Below, in pieces: positions 24,923 to 33,281 of a DNA stretch of 33,971 nt (its first letter is position 1; each line of letters opens with the position of its first letter). The position numbers and the translations under genes are program-made. The DNA comes from CAZIPN01 sp964541225 (GTDB taxonomy: Bacteria; Actinomycetota; Coriobacteriia; Anaerosomatales; JAAXUF01), in contig CAZIPN010000022.1 of NCBI GenBank assembly GCA_964541225.1, positions 1 through 33,971 of the forward strand, in the 5' to 3' direction. The notes under the pieces were generated by a model. It was given only the letters and a program-made list of their open reading frames with translations, searched no databases and was not told where the DNA came from.

Positions 24923-24953
24923 CGAGCGCGTTCCTTCCTGCGGTGTGCGCACG

Positions 24954-25553
24954 TCATGCAGTCGACGGACCGGTCAGCGGTTGGAGGTCGTCTTGTGATA
25001 GGGGCGGCAGCAGCCTGCCGGTGGTCAGTCCCTCGATGCAGTCGTCGAGCCAGTCGATGGCGGCGCGCTCGATCGCGATGGCCCCGCCGTACGCTGCATC
25101 GCGCACCGACACTTGCCTTCGCGATGACGGGTCGTCCTGAGCCGCGTTCTCGGCGTGTGACCGCAACTCATCGAGCCGCGTTTGGTGGAGGCCTCTGCGT
25201 GCCTTGAGGTGCTCTGCGAGTTCGTCGTCGGTCGACCGTGCGCCAAAGTAGAGCTGAAGCAAGAAGGCGTCGCGCGGCGGAGAAAGGGGGATCTCGGAGC
25301 CGAGCCACGCCGTCAGCGCTTGTCGGCCGAGGTCGGTGAGGGAGTAGATCTTGCGGTCCGGCTTCCCCGACTGTCGCTTGCGCGTGACGCTTACCAGCTT
25401 GGCCTTCTGCAGGCGGTCGAGGGTGCGGTAGATCTGCGCCTGGTCGGCAGTCCAGAAGTCCCGAGCGTCGTCGTCAAAACAGCGCGTCTTCAGGTCGTAG
25501 CCTGATCGCGGTCGCTCGCCGAGGAACCCCAAGATCGCGGCGTCGAGTGACAT
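24954..25553 (-). CDS. PadR-family transcriptional regulator
   Basis: This 199-residue regulator has the PadR winged helix (MSLDAAILGFLGERPRSGYDL, IYRTLDRLQKAKLV, PDRKIYSLTDLGRQAL) and a C-terminal coiled region as in the Vir/AphA subgroup. PadR proteins usually repress exporter or phenolic-stress genes and release DNA when a small ligand binds. Here it lies behind a two-gene ABC exporter and before a flavoprotein, so control of these neighbours is likely. GGAAGAAG precedes the ATG at 25553; the longer frame to 25619 would run through the AT-rich upstream region. Confidence 0.9.
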   Translation of the reverse strand: MSLDAAILGFLGERPRSGYDLKTRCFDDDARDFWTADQAQIYRTLDRLQKAKLVSVTRKRQSGKPDRKIYSLTDLGRQALTAWLGSEIPLSPPRDAFLLQLYFGARSTDDELAEHLKARRGLHQTRLDELRSHAENAAQDDPSSRRQVSVRDAAYGGAIAIERAAIDWLDDCIEGLTTGRLLPPLSQDDLQPLTGPSTA

Positions 25554-25584
25554 GATTCTTCTTCCGCGCAGTGCATACAGGACA

Positions 25585-25612
25585 AGACATATAGTAGATG
25601 AAACATATATGA
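25585..25612 (-). promoter_or_regulatory. AT-rich repeat upstream of padR, possible operator
   Basis: On the + strand ACATATA occurs twice with starts 16 bp apart (within 25585-25612), and the second overlaps the palindrome CATATATG. The block is conspicuously AT-rich and lies 32 bp before the padR ATG, where a promoter should be. PadR operators often contain ATGT/ACAT half-sites. Autoregulation is an inference. Confidence 0.4.
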
Positions 25613-25688
25613 ACCGCAATCGTCGATTGCTGCCCGATCAAGCGAGCGGAAATACCAGATGGGAGTGGGCGTTTGGGAGGTGCAACGC

Positions 25689-25713
25689 GCGCACACACGT
25701 GTCATGTGTGCGC
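25689..25713. repeat. Inverted repeat with 9-bp arms in the ABC exporter-padR spacer
   Basis: GCGCACACA (25689-25697) pairs with TGTGTGCGC (25705-25713) around seven bases. It lies 58 bp after the stop of the downstream ABC gene and 136 bp before padR. No T-tract follows on the - strand, so it may be a weak terminator or a protein-binding site. The remainder of the 217-bp spacer shows no gene. Confidence 0.5.
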
Positions 25714-25770
25714 TCTGCGATGCGGGAGGCACTCGCGCAGTGGGCGCAAGAGTCGCAGGCGGGCGCAGAC

Positions 25771-27579
25771 TCAGCGCGTGCCGAACTGCGCCTCATGCAG
25801 TCTGGCGAACGCGCCTCCGGCCCCGAGCAGGGTTTGGTAGTCGCCTTGCTCGACGATGCGCCCGTCGTCTACGACGACAATGCGATCGGCTTCGCGGACG
25901 GTGGACAGGCGGTGGGCGATGATAAGGGCCGTTCGCCCGGCGAGGATGCTCGCGAGGCCGCGTTGGATGAGGAGTTCGGTGCGTGTGTCGACGGAGCTGG
26001 TGGCTTCATCGAGAACAAGAATCGATGGGTCACCGACGATGGCGCGCGCAAACGCAATGAGCTGGCGTTGCCCGGTCGAGAGCGTGCCGCCTCGCTCGCC
26101 GATCTGAGTCGAGAAGCCTTCCGGAAGCCGCTCGATGAAATCGAGAGCTCCGGCTCTCGCGGCGGCGGCGCGCACCTGTTCGTCGGTGGCGGCAAGCGCG
26201 CCATAGCGTATGTTCTCGGCGATGGTGCCCGCGAATAGAAACGGGTCCTGCAAGACGATGCCAAAGTGCCGACGGAGTGATTCAAGCGTGATCGTACGGA
26301 CGTCTCGATCGTCGAGAAGGACGGAGCCGAGCGTCGGGTCGTAGAAGCGCGGCACCAGGTTGACGAGCGTGGTCTTGCCAGCGCCTGTTGGTCCGACGAT
26401 GGCGAGTGTCTCGCCTGCACCGATGGTCAGGTCGATACCGTGAAGAATCTCGGAGCCGGTCTCGTAGGTGAAGTGCACGCCGCGCAACTCAATCCGGCCG
26501 CGGATCTGTTCGAGCGGGGCCGAGTCCTTCGAGTCGACGACGCGAGCCGGGGTGTCGAGGAGCGCGAAGACGCGTTCGCCGCCAGCGAGCGCCGCTTGTG
26601 TGTCTGAGTACAGCGACGACAGCTGGCTGACGCCATTGAAGAACTGCCGAGCGTAGCTCAGAAACGCGACCACCACGCCGATGGTGATGAGTTGCCGGGC
26701 CGCGAGGAACCCGCCGAGGGCCGCAACCAGCGCTGTTGCGAGCGTCGAGACCAGCGCGAGAACAGGCGAGAACGCCGATGACACTACGGCCGCGCTCACG
26801 TTCGCGTCGCGGTTGGCGGCGTTGCGCTGCGCGAATTCGCCGAGGTTGCGCTCGGTACGGTTGAAGGCCTGGGCAACGCGAATGCCGCCGAGTTCCTCGG
26901 CAAGCGCGGTCGAGACTTCGCCGATCGCTTCCTGGCGTTCGCGAAACGCTCGGCGGGCGATGAAGCCGAAGAGCCGCGTGATGCCGAGCATGACCGGCAC
27001 AACCAGGAGCGTTGCCAGTGCGAGTTGCCAGTCAACCCACAACATCGCCGCGAGTGTCGCCGTCAGGCTGACTCCCGCACCGAGCACGCGGCGAAAGACC
27101 TGGGACAGGAATGAGTCCACTTGCGAGATGTCGTTGATCAGCCGACTCATCAAGTCCCCGGAGTTCACGCTCTCGAAGAAGCCAACGTCGAGCTCTTCGA
27201 TCTTGGTGATCACGTCAGCGCGCGCGTCAAAGAGAGCTCGCTGCCCGGCCGTCCCCAAGGCGTAGATCTGTGCGCGAGTCGCGAGCCATCCAAAGACGGG
27301 CACTGTGGCCAGCGCAAGGCCAGGCAGCACGAGCGAGCCGGTTCCGGCGTGGGTTCGCGCGGAGAGCGTCGCGACGTCGATGATGTGCCCGATGAGAGCG
27401 GGCGTGATGGCGGAAGACGCCGAAGAAATGACAACCCAAGCAAATCCCACGGCGACCCCGGCACGGTACGGTTTCAGGTAGCGGGAAAGGCGAGCAACCG
27501 TGGGCGCCACCGCCGTGGGGCGATCGGTCTTGGCAAGCGAGCTGAGGCCTCCGTGGCTACCGGGTCCGCGATGCGCCAT
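25771..27579 (-). CDS. ABC exporter half-transporter, catalytically complete subunit
   Basis: This 602-residue protein joins a six-helix type-IV exporter membrane domain (about residues 30-330) to an ATPase domain (about 360-600). The ATPase has Walker A (GPTGAGKTT), Q-loop (VLQDPFLFAG), Walker B with catalytic Glu (LVLDEATSSVD) and the switch His (IIAHRLST). Its signature is LSTGQ where LSGGQ is standard (26068-26082). With the upstream partner it should form a heterodimer having one full and one degenerate ATP site. Its ATG shares one base with the partner's stop (TGATG). Substrates of this class include drugs, lipids and peptides; none can be named here. Confidence 0.92.
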   Translation of the reverse strand: MAHRGPGSHGGLSSLAKTDRPTAVAPTVARLSRYLKPYRAGVAVGFAWVVISSASSAITPALIGHIIDVATLSARTHAGTGSLVLPGLALATVPVFGWLATRAQIYALGTAGQRALFDARADVITKIEELDVGFFESVNSGDLMSRLINDISQVDSFLSQVFRRVLGAGVSLTATLAAMLWVDWQLALATLLVVPVMLGITRLFGFIARRAFRERQEAIGEVSTALAEELGGIRVAQAFNRTERNLGEFAQRNAANRDANVSAAVVSSAFSPVLALVSTLATALVAALGGFLAARQLITIGVVVAFLSYARQFFNGVSQLSSLYSDTQAALAGGERVFALLDTPARVVDSKDSAPLEQIRGRIELRGVHFTYETGSEILHGIDLTIGAGETLAIVGPTGAGKTTLVNLVPRFYDPTLGSVLLDDRDVRTITLESLRRHFGIVLQDPFLFAGTIAENIRYGALAATDEQVRAAAARAGALDFIERLPEGFSTQIGERGGTLSTGQRQLIAFARAIVGDPSILVLDEATSSVDTRTELLIQRGLASILAGRTALIIAHRLSTVREADRIVVVDDGRIVEQGDYQTLLGAGGAFARLHEAQFGTR

Positions 27580-29315
27580 CAGGACCCCCCTCCGACCAAC
27601 TGGCTGTCGGCGATCTCGGCATAGAGGCAGCTGCGCGCGAGCAGCTCGGCGTGCGTACCCGAGTCTACGAGGCGCCCGCCGTCCATCAGGAGCACGAGGT
27701 CGGCCTGGCGCGCGGTTGCGAGGCGCTGGGCGATGATGAGGGTCGTCCGACCGTGCATGAGGCGGTCCAGCTGTACCCGGATCGCTGCCTCCGTCGCCGA
27801 GTCAACCGAGGACGTTGAGTCGTCCATGATGAGGATCCGAGGGTCGATGAGCAGCGCACGGGCGATGGCGATGCGCTGGCGCTGTCCGCCAGAGAGCTTC
27901 ACCCCGCGCTCGCCGACGCGCGTGTCATACCCGTCGGGTAGGCTGCCAATGAACTCGTCGGCCTGGGCAGCATGCGCGGCGGACTGTATCTCGGCGGAGG
28001 TGGCGTCTGGGCGTCCGTACGCGATGTTGTCGCGCACCGTGCCGGAGAACAGCACGCTGTCTTGCATGACGACGCCGATCTGTCCGCGGAGCGATTCGAG
28101 CGTGACTGTGCGGACATCGATGCCGTCTATGCGAACGCTGCCTTGGACGGGGTCGTAGAAGCGGGGGATGAGATTGACGACGCTGGTCTTGCCGGATCCG
28201 GTTGCGCCCACAATCGCGACCGTAGTGTCTGGCTCGATCGTGAAGCTGACGCCAGACAACGTCTCCGTGGCGGCGCCAGGATAGCGAAGGTGCACGTCCT
28301 CAAGTTCGATGCGGCCGGTGATGCGGGAAAGGGGGGCGGCATCGGGTTGCTCGGCGACGTCCTCAGGTGCGTCGAGGACCTCGAAGAGCCGCTCGGCAGA
28401 CGCGGATGACTGGGCGATCTGCTGGGCGCTGAAACCCAGGGTGGTCAATGGACCGAGGAGGAGAAAGATGTAGGAGTTGAATGCGACGAGCTGACCGACG
28501 GTGAGAGTTCCGTGCACGATCTGCGCCGCGCCGGCCCACGTCACGAAACCTACGCCGATGGTGCCGATGCTGAACATGAGCGGGAAGGCGTTCGACACCG
28601 TGCGTCGCACGATGAGACCTTGCTCCAGAAGGGCCTCGTTAGCGCGGCCGTAGCGCTCGATCTCGAACTGCTCGCGGGCGAATGCCCGCACGACGCGCAC
28701 GCCTGCGACGTTTTCCTGCAGAACGGTGTTGAGGGCGGCAAGTCGCTGCTGTCGCACACGGAACATCGGTCCGAGTCTGGTCACGAAGAGCAGTAGAACC
28801 GCTATCGTTGCGGGCACCACGGTGAAGGACAGCAGGGCGAGCATGACGTTCATCCGAAGCAGCAGCGCGACAGAGCCGATCAGCATGAGCGCTGCTGAGA
28901 TCACCTGCACCAATCCGCTGCCGACAAAGTCGCGCACGCGGTCGACGTCGGACGTGACCCTCGTGATGAGCTGTCCAGTTTGCGCGCGGTCGTGGTAGGC
29001 GAAGCTCAGGCGCTGCAGCTTCCCGAAGATGTCGTTGCGCATGTCGAAGGCAGAACCGTGACTTGCCTTTGCTGAGAGGTAGCCGGACAAGAAGTTCGCG
29101 AAGCCGTCGAACACGGCTACGCCCACGAGTGCGACGGCTCCGGTAATGATCACGCGATAGTTGGCTTTGGCAACACCGGAGTCGATGATCTGCCGCAGGA
29201 TCTGCGGGCCGACGAGGTCGGCGACCGTTGTCGCCAGGACCGCGAGCACGCCGAGAAACGCATACCACCGGTACGCGCGTACAAATCTGAGTGCACGAAA
29301 CAAGGCGGAAGACAC
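27579..29315 (-). CDS. ABC exporter half-transporter, degenerate-site subunit
   Basis: This 578-residue partner has the same layout: six membrane helices and an ATPase domain with Walker A (GATGSGKTS), Q-loop (VMQDSVLFSG) and a perfect signature LSGGQRQR. The catalytic Glu after Walker B is Asp (LIMDDSTSSVD, Asp at 27819-27821) and the switch His is Gln (IIAQRLAT, Gln at 27726-27728). These two changes mark the degenerate half of heterodimeric exporters such as TM287/288 and BmrCD. The start is a GTG with GAGGTG upstream, where similarity begins; the frame opens upstream to 29387 without a better site. Its stop overlaps the next start by one base. Confidence 0.91.
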   Translation of the reverse strand: MSSALFRALRFVRAYRWYAFLGVLAVLATTVADLVGPQILRQIIDSGVAKANYRVIITGAVALVGVAVFDGFANFLSGYLSAKASHGSAFDMRNDIFGKLQRLSFAYHDRAQTGQLITRVTSDVDRVRDFVGSGLVQVISAALMLIGSVALLLRMNVMLALLSFTVVPATIAVLLLFVTRLGPMFRVRQQRLAALNTVLQENVAGVRVVRAFAREQFEIERYGRANEALLEQGLIVRRTVSNAFPLMFSIGTIGVGFVTWAGAAQIVHGTLTVGQLVAFNSYIFLLLGPLTTLGFSAQQIAQSSASAERLFEVLDAPEDVAEQPDAAPLSRITGRIELEDVHLRYPGAATETLSGVSFTIEPDTTVAIVGATGSGKTSVVNLIPRFYDPVQGSVRIDGIDVRTVTLESLRGQIGVVMQDSVLFSGTVRDNIAYGRPDATSAEIQSAAHAAQADEFIGSLPDGYDTRVGERGVKLSGGQRQRIAIARALLIDPRILIMDDSTSSVDSATEAAIRVQLDRLMHGRTTLIIAQRLATARQADLVLLMDGGRLVDSGTHAELLARSCLYAEIADSQLVGGGS

Positions 29316-29403
29316 GGAAGCTGCACCTCGGGTGGAAGTTCGAAATGGGCCTCGAGAGCCCACTGTCGCAGCGTATCGGCAGGTCACTCGATTCTACTCC
29401 ACA

Positions 29404-29443
29404 TACAAAGCGACCCGGTTCTGCCAGACCGGGTCGCTTTGTA
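29404..29443. terminator. Strong inverted repeat, probable bidirectional terminator
   Basis: Perfect 16-bp arms (29404-29419 and 29428-29443) surround an eight-base loop. The GC core is flanked by AAA and TTT, so a hairpin with a short U-run forms in both directions. It lies 53 bp beyond the stop codon of the SHOCT gene on the - strand and upstream of the ABC exporter operon, separating the two units. Confidence 0.8.
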
Positions 29444-29495
29444 CAAGGGGAGGGAACGGTGGGCGCAGGAGGGGTTGCGCCAGAAATTGTCTGTG

Positions 29496-29714
29496 TCAGC
29501 GGCCGAGTATCGCCATCATCCTGTCGTATTCCTCGGGAGTGATCTCGCCCTTGACGTAGCGCCTGGCCAGGATGCGCTCGGCTTCGTCAATGGGTGACGT
29601 GGGCTGCTTCACGCGTACGAGGTGCGGCCCACAGAAGACGCCTTCTCGCCGACCAATCAAGGTCACAGCGGCGATGGCGGCGAGGCCGATCACGGTTACG
29701 GTTGCGAAGAACAT
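29496..29714 (-). CDS. Small membrane protein with a C-terminal SHOCT domain
   Basis: This 72-residue protein has one N-terminal membrane helix (MFFATVTVIGLAAIAAVTLIG), a short linker and a C-terminal SHOCT motif (ILARRYVKGEITPEEYDRMM). SHOCT is a short helical module of unclear role, often at the end of small membrane proteins, perhaps for oligomerisation. GAGGAGG lies before the ATG at 29714; the frame extends to 29777 but without a ribosome site. It is transcribed alone, ending at the strong inverted repeat. Confidence 0.84.
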   Translation of the reverse strand: MFFATVTVIGLAAIAAVTLIGRREGVFCGPHLVRVKQPTSPIDEAERILARRYVKGEITPEEYDRMMAILGR

Positions 29715-29893
29715 TGATTCGGCCTCCTCACGTCTTGCTGGCGGATCGATACGTCTTGCATCTGCTGATGACCCCACTATGGTCGTGGACTAAGGAGGGG
29801 CAGTGGACCGCGTATGGAGAAGGGATGGATTGGTGGCTGTCGGAGGCGGAGTTCGCCCATCAACCTGGGCGCCCATCGACCCGGGGGTTCCGC

Positions 29894-29899
29894 TAGACT
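29894..29899 (+). promoter_or_regulatory. Possible -10 element of a leaderless NUDIX transcript
   Basis: TAGACT matches the actinobacterial TANNNT pattern and ends seven bases before the NUDIX ATG at 29907, so transcription could start at or near the A of the ATG. No strong ribosome site precedes the ATG, which agrees with a leaderless mRNA. No good -35 is seen. The rest of the spacer 29715-29893 shows no gene. Confidence 0.35.
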
Positions 29900-29906
29900 T
29901 GGTGAC

Positions 29907-30356
29907 ATGACGAACACCTACACCTACGACTATCCACGTCCCGCGTTGAGCTGTGACACGGTGGTCTTCGCTGGACCGGAGAGAGCACGCAAGGTCCTGC
30001 TGGTCAGGCGGGTCAACGAGCCGTTTGCCGGATGCTGGGCGCTTCCGGGCGGCTTCGTGGACGAGGGCGAGCGTCCGGTTGATGCGGCGCGCCGAGAACT
30101 GGCGGAGGAAACCGGGCTGATATGGGAAGACGAGATGGTGCCGGTTGGCGCCTTCGGAGACCCCGGCCGCGATCCTCGCGGATGGAACGTCTCGGCGGCA
30201 TACGTTGCGGATGTCGGCCTGGAGACTCCCGTCGTGGTGGGCGGTGATGACGCTGCCGAGGCTCGCTGGTGGTTTGCTGACGAACTGCCGGCGAATATGG
30301 CGTTCGACCACCCCCAGATTGTTGCCGCCGCGCTCGAGCGCGTTGGCTGCCTGTAG
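29907..30356 (+). CDS. NUDIX hydrolase
   Basis: This 149-residue cytoplasmic enzyme has a complete NUDIX box, G-x5-E-x7-REL-x-EE-x-GL, in GGFVDEGERPVDAARRELAEE followed by TGL. It should cleave a nucleoside diphosphate linked to another group, such as ADP-ribose or an oxidised nucleotide; family members with a similar start (CDTVVFAGP) and the GGF box are often ADP-ribose pyrophosphatases or NrtR-like sensors, but there is no DNA-binding domain. The start at 29907 begins at the typical N-terminus. Its stop is part of the region used as ribosome site by the next gene. Confidence 0.9.
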   Translation: MTNTYTYDYPRPALSCDTVVFAGPERARKVLLVRRVNEPFAGCWALPGGFVDEGERPVDAARRELAEETGLIWEDEMVPVGAFGDPGRDPRGWNVSAAYVADVGLETPVVVGGDDAAEARWWFADELPANMAFDHPQIVAAALERVGCL

Positions 30357-30365
30357 GGGGCTCTT

Positions 30366-30698
30366 GTGGGCTTGGGGTTCGCAGACCTATCTCGCTATAC
30401 CTTCCTGACCGTGGGCTTGTGGGTCGCCGTGGTCGGTGTGGTTGCTTTCTCCCTCGTGTACGCCGTAGGGCCGACGCGAGGCAAGCAGGCGGCGCGCATG
30501 TGGGCGGACTCGTGCTTGGGACTCGCGCTCGTTGGGGCTGTGGTTGACGCAATTTGGGCTCTGGAGTCCAACGAGGTGTTCGCGTTTGTCGGCGTCTATG
30601 GTATTGGCCCCATTCTGGTGATGCTGACGTCGTTCGCACTGCTCTTTGGCGGCTTGTGGTACATGGCGATCCGCTACACTGATGGGCTCAAACGCTAG
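30366..30698 (+). CDS. Small integral membrane protein of unknown function
   Basis: This 110-residue protein has three hydrophobic segments (about residues 12-34, 48-66 and 75-100) and a charged end (YTDGLKR). I recognise no family. The GTG start at 30366 has AGGGGG five to ten bases upstream, and the gene begins nine bases after the NUDIX stop, so the two are probably cotranscribed. Confidence 0.7.
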   Translation: MGLGFADLSRYTFLTVGLWVAVVGVVAFSLVYAVGPTRGKQAARMWADSCLGLALVGAVVDAIWALESNEVFAFVGVYGIGPILVMLTSFALLFGGLWYMAIRYTDGLKR

Positions 30699-30761
30699 GT
30701 TCGCGGGAAGGATTCGGGCGCGCCGCACGGGCCCGAGCGAGTTCACGACGGAAGGTTCGGC

Positions 30762-33281
30762 ATGCCAGACATCATGAATCGCCTTGGGCGTGACGCGCTG
30801 GTGATCGACGGTGCCATGGGCACGATGTTGCAGCGTGCGGGCCTGCCTGCTGGGGAATGCCCGGAACTCATCAACGTCACGGCACCGGAGATGGTGGCCG
30901 ACGTTCATCGTCTGTATCGCCTCGCCGGTGCCGACTGCTCGACGACGAACACATTTGGCGGGACCGCACCCAAGCTTGCCGAGTACGGGCTGGCCGATCG
31001 CGTGGCCGAGCTGAACGTCGCGGCGGTTCGCATCGCGCAGCGGGAGGGCAGCCCACATGTGCTCGCGGACATGGGTCCGACCGGGCTGGTGATGGAGCCG
31101 CTCGGCTCGGCGACATTCGACGAGGTTTTCGCCGCCTTCGCCGAACAGGCTGCGGCGCTAGCCTCGGCGGGTCCGGATGCGATCTTCATCGAGACGATGA
31201 CTGACATTGCAGAAGCTCGCTGCGCAGTGCTTGCCGTCAAGTCGGTGACCGACCTGCCCGTCTTCGCGAGCTGCACGTTTGGGCTGGCCGGTCGCATGGA
31301 CTTGTCGGGTACCGATCCAGAGACGGCCGCCGTTGTGCTTGAGGCCGCCGGGGCCGACGCCGTTGGCATGAACTGCGGTCTGGGTCCCGAGGAGATGCTG
31401 CCGCTCGTTCGCCGCATGATATCGGCAACGAGGCTGCCGGTGTTCGCGCAGCCCAACGCCGGCCTGCCACGACTTGATGAGAGCGGCGCCACCGTGTTTC
31501 CTGGCACGCCTGCCGAGATGGGCGCGTTCGCGGCGGCCGCGCACACGGCTGGAGCTGCGATGCTCGGCTCGTGCTGCGGTTCGACGCCTGTGTTCACCGG
31601 CGCGATTATCGACGCTGTGGCCGACAGGTTCGTTGTCGATGTTCCCGACCGGGGGTTCGACGAGCTTGTTGTCGCTGGCCCGCGCAAGGTCGTGACAATC
31701 GGCGCTTCCTCGCCGGTGTGTGTCATCGGCGAGCGCATCAACCCGACTGGCAAGAAGGCCCTGGCCGACGAACTCCGGGCTGGCTCGATGAGCATCGTGC
31801 GCTCGTTTGCGTCCGAGCAGCAGTCCGCTGGAGCTGACCTTCTCGACATCAACGTTGGCGCGGCGGGAGTGGACGCGAGCGTGGCGCTGCCCGCAGCGGT
31901 ACGTGCGGTGATCGGCACGAGCGATCTGCCACTTGTGCTCGATACCACGGATCCTGTGGCGCTCGAAGCAGCGCTGCGCACGTACCCTGGCCGCGCACTC
32001 ATCAATAGCGTGAACGGCGATCCGGCTTCGATGGAGTCGGTCTTGCCGCTTGCGGCCAAGTACGGTGCCGCCGTGGTGGTGCTGACGCTTGATGACACTG
32101 GGATTCCCGAGAGTGCCGAGGGACGCCTGGCCGTGGTGGAACGCGTGCGCACGGCCGCCCATGAAGCTGGCCTGGCCGACACCGCCCTGATCGTTGACGC
32201 GCTCGTGATGACTGCGGCGGCCGATGCCGACGCGCCTCGCACGACGGTGGCCGCACTCGCAGGGGCACACGAACTCGGCTTGGCGACGGTGCTCGGTGTG
32301 TCGAACGTAAGCCACGGTTTGCCGAGTCGCCCGTTGCTCAATGCGGCGTTCTTTGACGCGGCGGCCGCAGCCGGTCTCGACGCCGGCATCATCAACCCAA
32401 GCGATCACGTCATCATGGAAGCGGTTCGCCTCGCCAACCAGACGCGCACGGAGCCGAAAGCCTCGGGACAGCTTGCCGATGCCTGGGACGCGTGGGATGC
32501 CGCCTATGCTGCCGCCTTGAAGACGGCGGCCGAAGGCGCCAGCCAACTGGTCGCCGGAGTCGAAGGCGGGGCTGCGGGTTCGGCGCGCGGGGCCGGTGTC
32601 TCGGGCGAAGCTGGTGTGGCTGGATCGCCGATGGCCCCGGTCGATCCGCGAGCCGCACTCGAGTCGGCCGTCCTTCGTGGTGACACGGATGCCGCACCTT
32701 CGCTGGTAGAAGCGCTCGTCGAGTCGGGCGAGCCGGCGGAGTCGGTGATCGAGGACGTGCTGACACCGGCCATCCAGAGGCTCGGCGACGCATTTGGGCG
32801 CGGCGAGGCCTTCCTCCCGCAGCTGATGATCGCCGCCGAGGCCATGAAGGCAGCTGTGGCGCGCGTGAAGGAATATCTGCCGGAGAGCACCGCAGAGTCT
32901 GCCGGCCCGAAGGTCGTCTTCGCGACCGTGAAGGGCGACATCCACTCGATCGGCAAGGATATTTGCGTCTCGCTGCTGGAAAGCCAAGGCTTTGATGTCG
33001 CCGATCTGGGCGTCGACGTGTCGGTCGAATGCGTGCTTGAGAGCGCTGCCGAGGCAGAGGCGGTGTGCCTCTCGGCATTGATGACGACGACGCTTCCAGC
33101 CATGCAGCGCACCGTCGAGAGCGTTCGTGATGAGATGGCGGGGCTTCCGGTCTTCGTCGGCGGGGCTGTCGTGACCGCCGAGTGGGCGAGCGGCATCGGG
33201 GCGGGGTATTCTCCCGATGCGCCCGGTTGCGTGAATGCCGTGCGCGAAGCGATTGCCGCTCGACGAATTGAGCCTCAGTGA
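30762..33281 (+). CDS. metH: Cobalamin-dependent methionine synthase lacking the activation domain
   Basis: This 839-residue enzyme transfers a methyl group from methyltetrahydrofolate via cobalamin to homocysteine. Order: homocysteine-binding domain (about 1-295) with zinc Cys in GMNCG and GSCCGSTP; pterin-binding domain (about 320-575; GERINPTGKKAL, LDINVGAAGVD); a linker rich in Gly, Ala and Ser (about 595-630); a cobalamin cap (about 640-715); and the cobalamin domain with DxHxxG (D726, H728, in DIHSIGKD). The C-terminal AdoMet-binding reactivation domain of E. coli MetH is absent, as in Thermotoga-type enzymes, so another protein must reactivate oxidised cobalamin. GGAAGG precedes the ATG. 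Its stop overlaps the metV start. Confidence 0.95.
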   Translation: MPDIMNRLGRDALVIDGAMGTMLQRAGLPAGECPELINVTAPEMVADVHRLYRLAGADCSTTNTFGGTAPKLAEYGLADRVAELNVAAVRIAQREGSPHVLADMGPTGLVMEPLGSATFDEVFAAFAEQAAALASAGPDAIFIETMTDIAEARCAVLAVKSVTDLPVFASCTFGLAGRMDLSGTDPETAAVVLEAAGADAVGMNCGLGPEEMLPLVRRMISATRLPVFAQPNAGLPRLDESGATVFPGTPAEMGAFAAAAHTAGAAMLGSCCGSTPVFTGAIIDAVADRFVVDVPDRGFDELVVAGPRKVVTIGASSPVCVIGERINPTGKKALADELRAGSMSIVRSFASEQQSAGADLLDINVGAAGVDASVALPAAVRAVIGTSDLPLVLDTTDPVALEAALRTYPGRALINSVNGDPASMESVLPLAAKYGAAVVVLTLDDTGIPESAEGRLAVVERVRTAAHEAGLADTALIVDALVMTAAADADAPRTTVAALAGAHELGLATVLGVSNVSHGLPSRPLLNAAFFDAAAAAGLDAGIINPSDHVIMEAVRLANQTRTEPKASGQLADAWDAWDAAYAAALKTAAEGASQLVAGVEGGAAGSARGAGVSGEAGVAGSPMAPVDPRAALESAVLRGDTDAAPSLVEALVESGEPAESVIEDVLTPAIQRLGDAFGRGEAFLPQLMIAAEAMKAAVARVKEYLPESTAESAGPKVVFATVKGDIHSIGKDICVSLLESQGFDVADLGVDVSVECVLESAAEAEAVCLSALMTTTLPAMQRTVESVRDEMAGLPVFVGGAVVTAEWASGIGAGYSPDAPGCVNAVREAIAARRIEPQ

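Noticed and set aside
31158..32987. Long open frames (up to about 600 codons) antisense to metH, including 30905-32395
   Set aside because: They are rich in Arg, Ser, Ala and Pro and low in complexity, as expected for antisense frames in GC-rich genes, and the + strand clearly encodes MetH.
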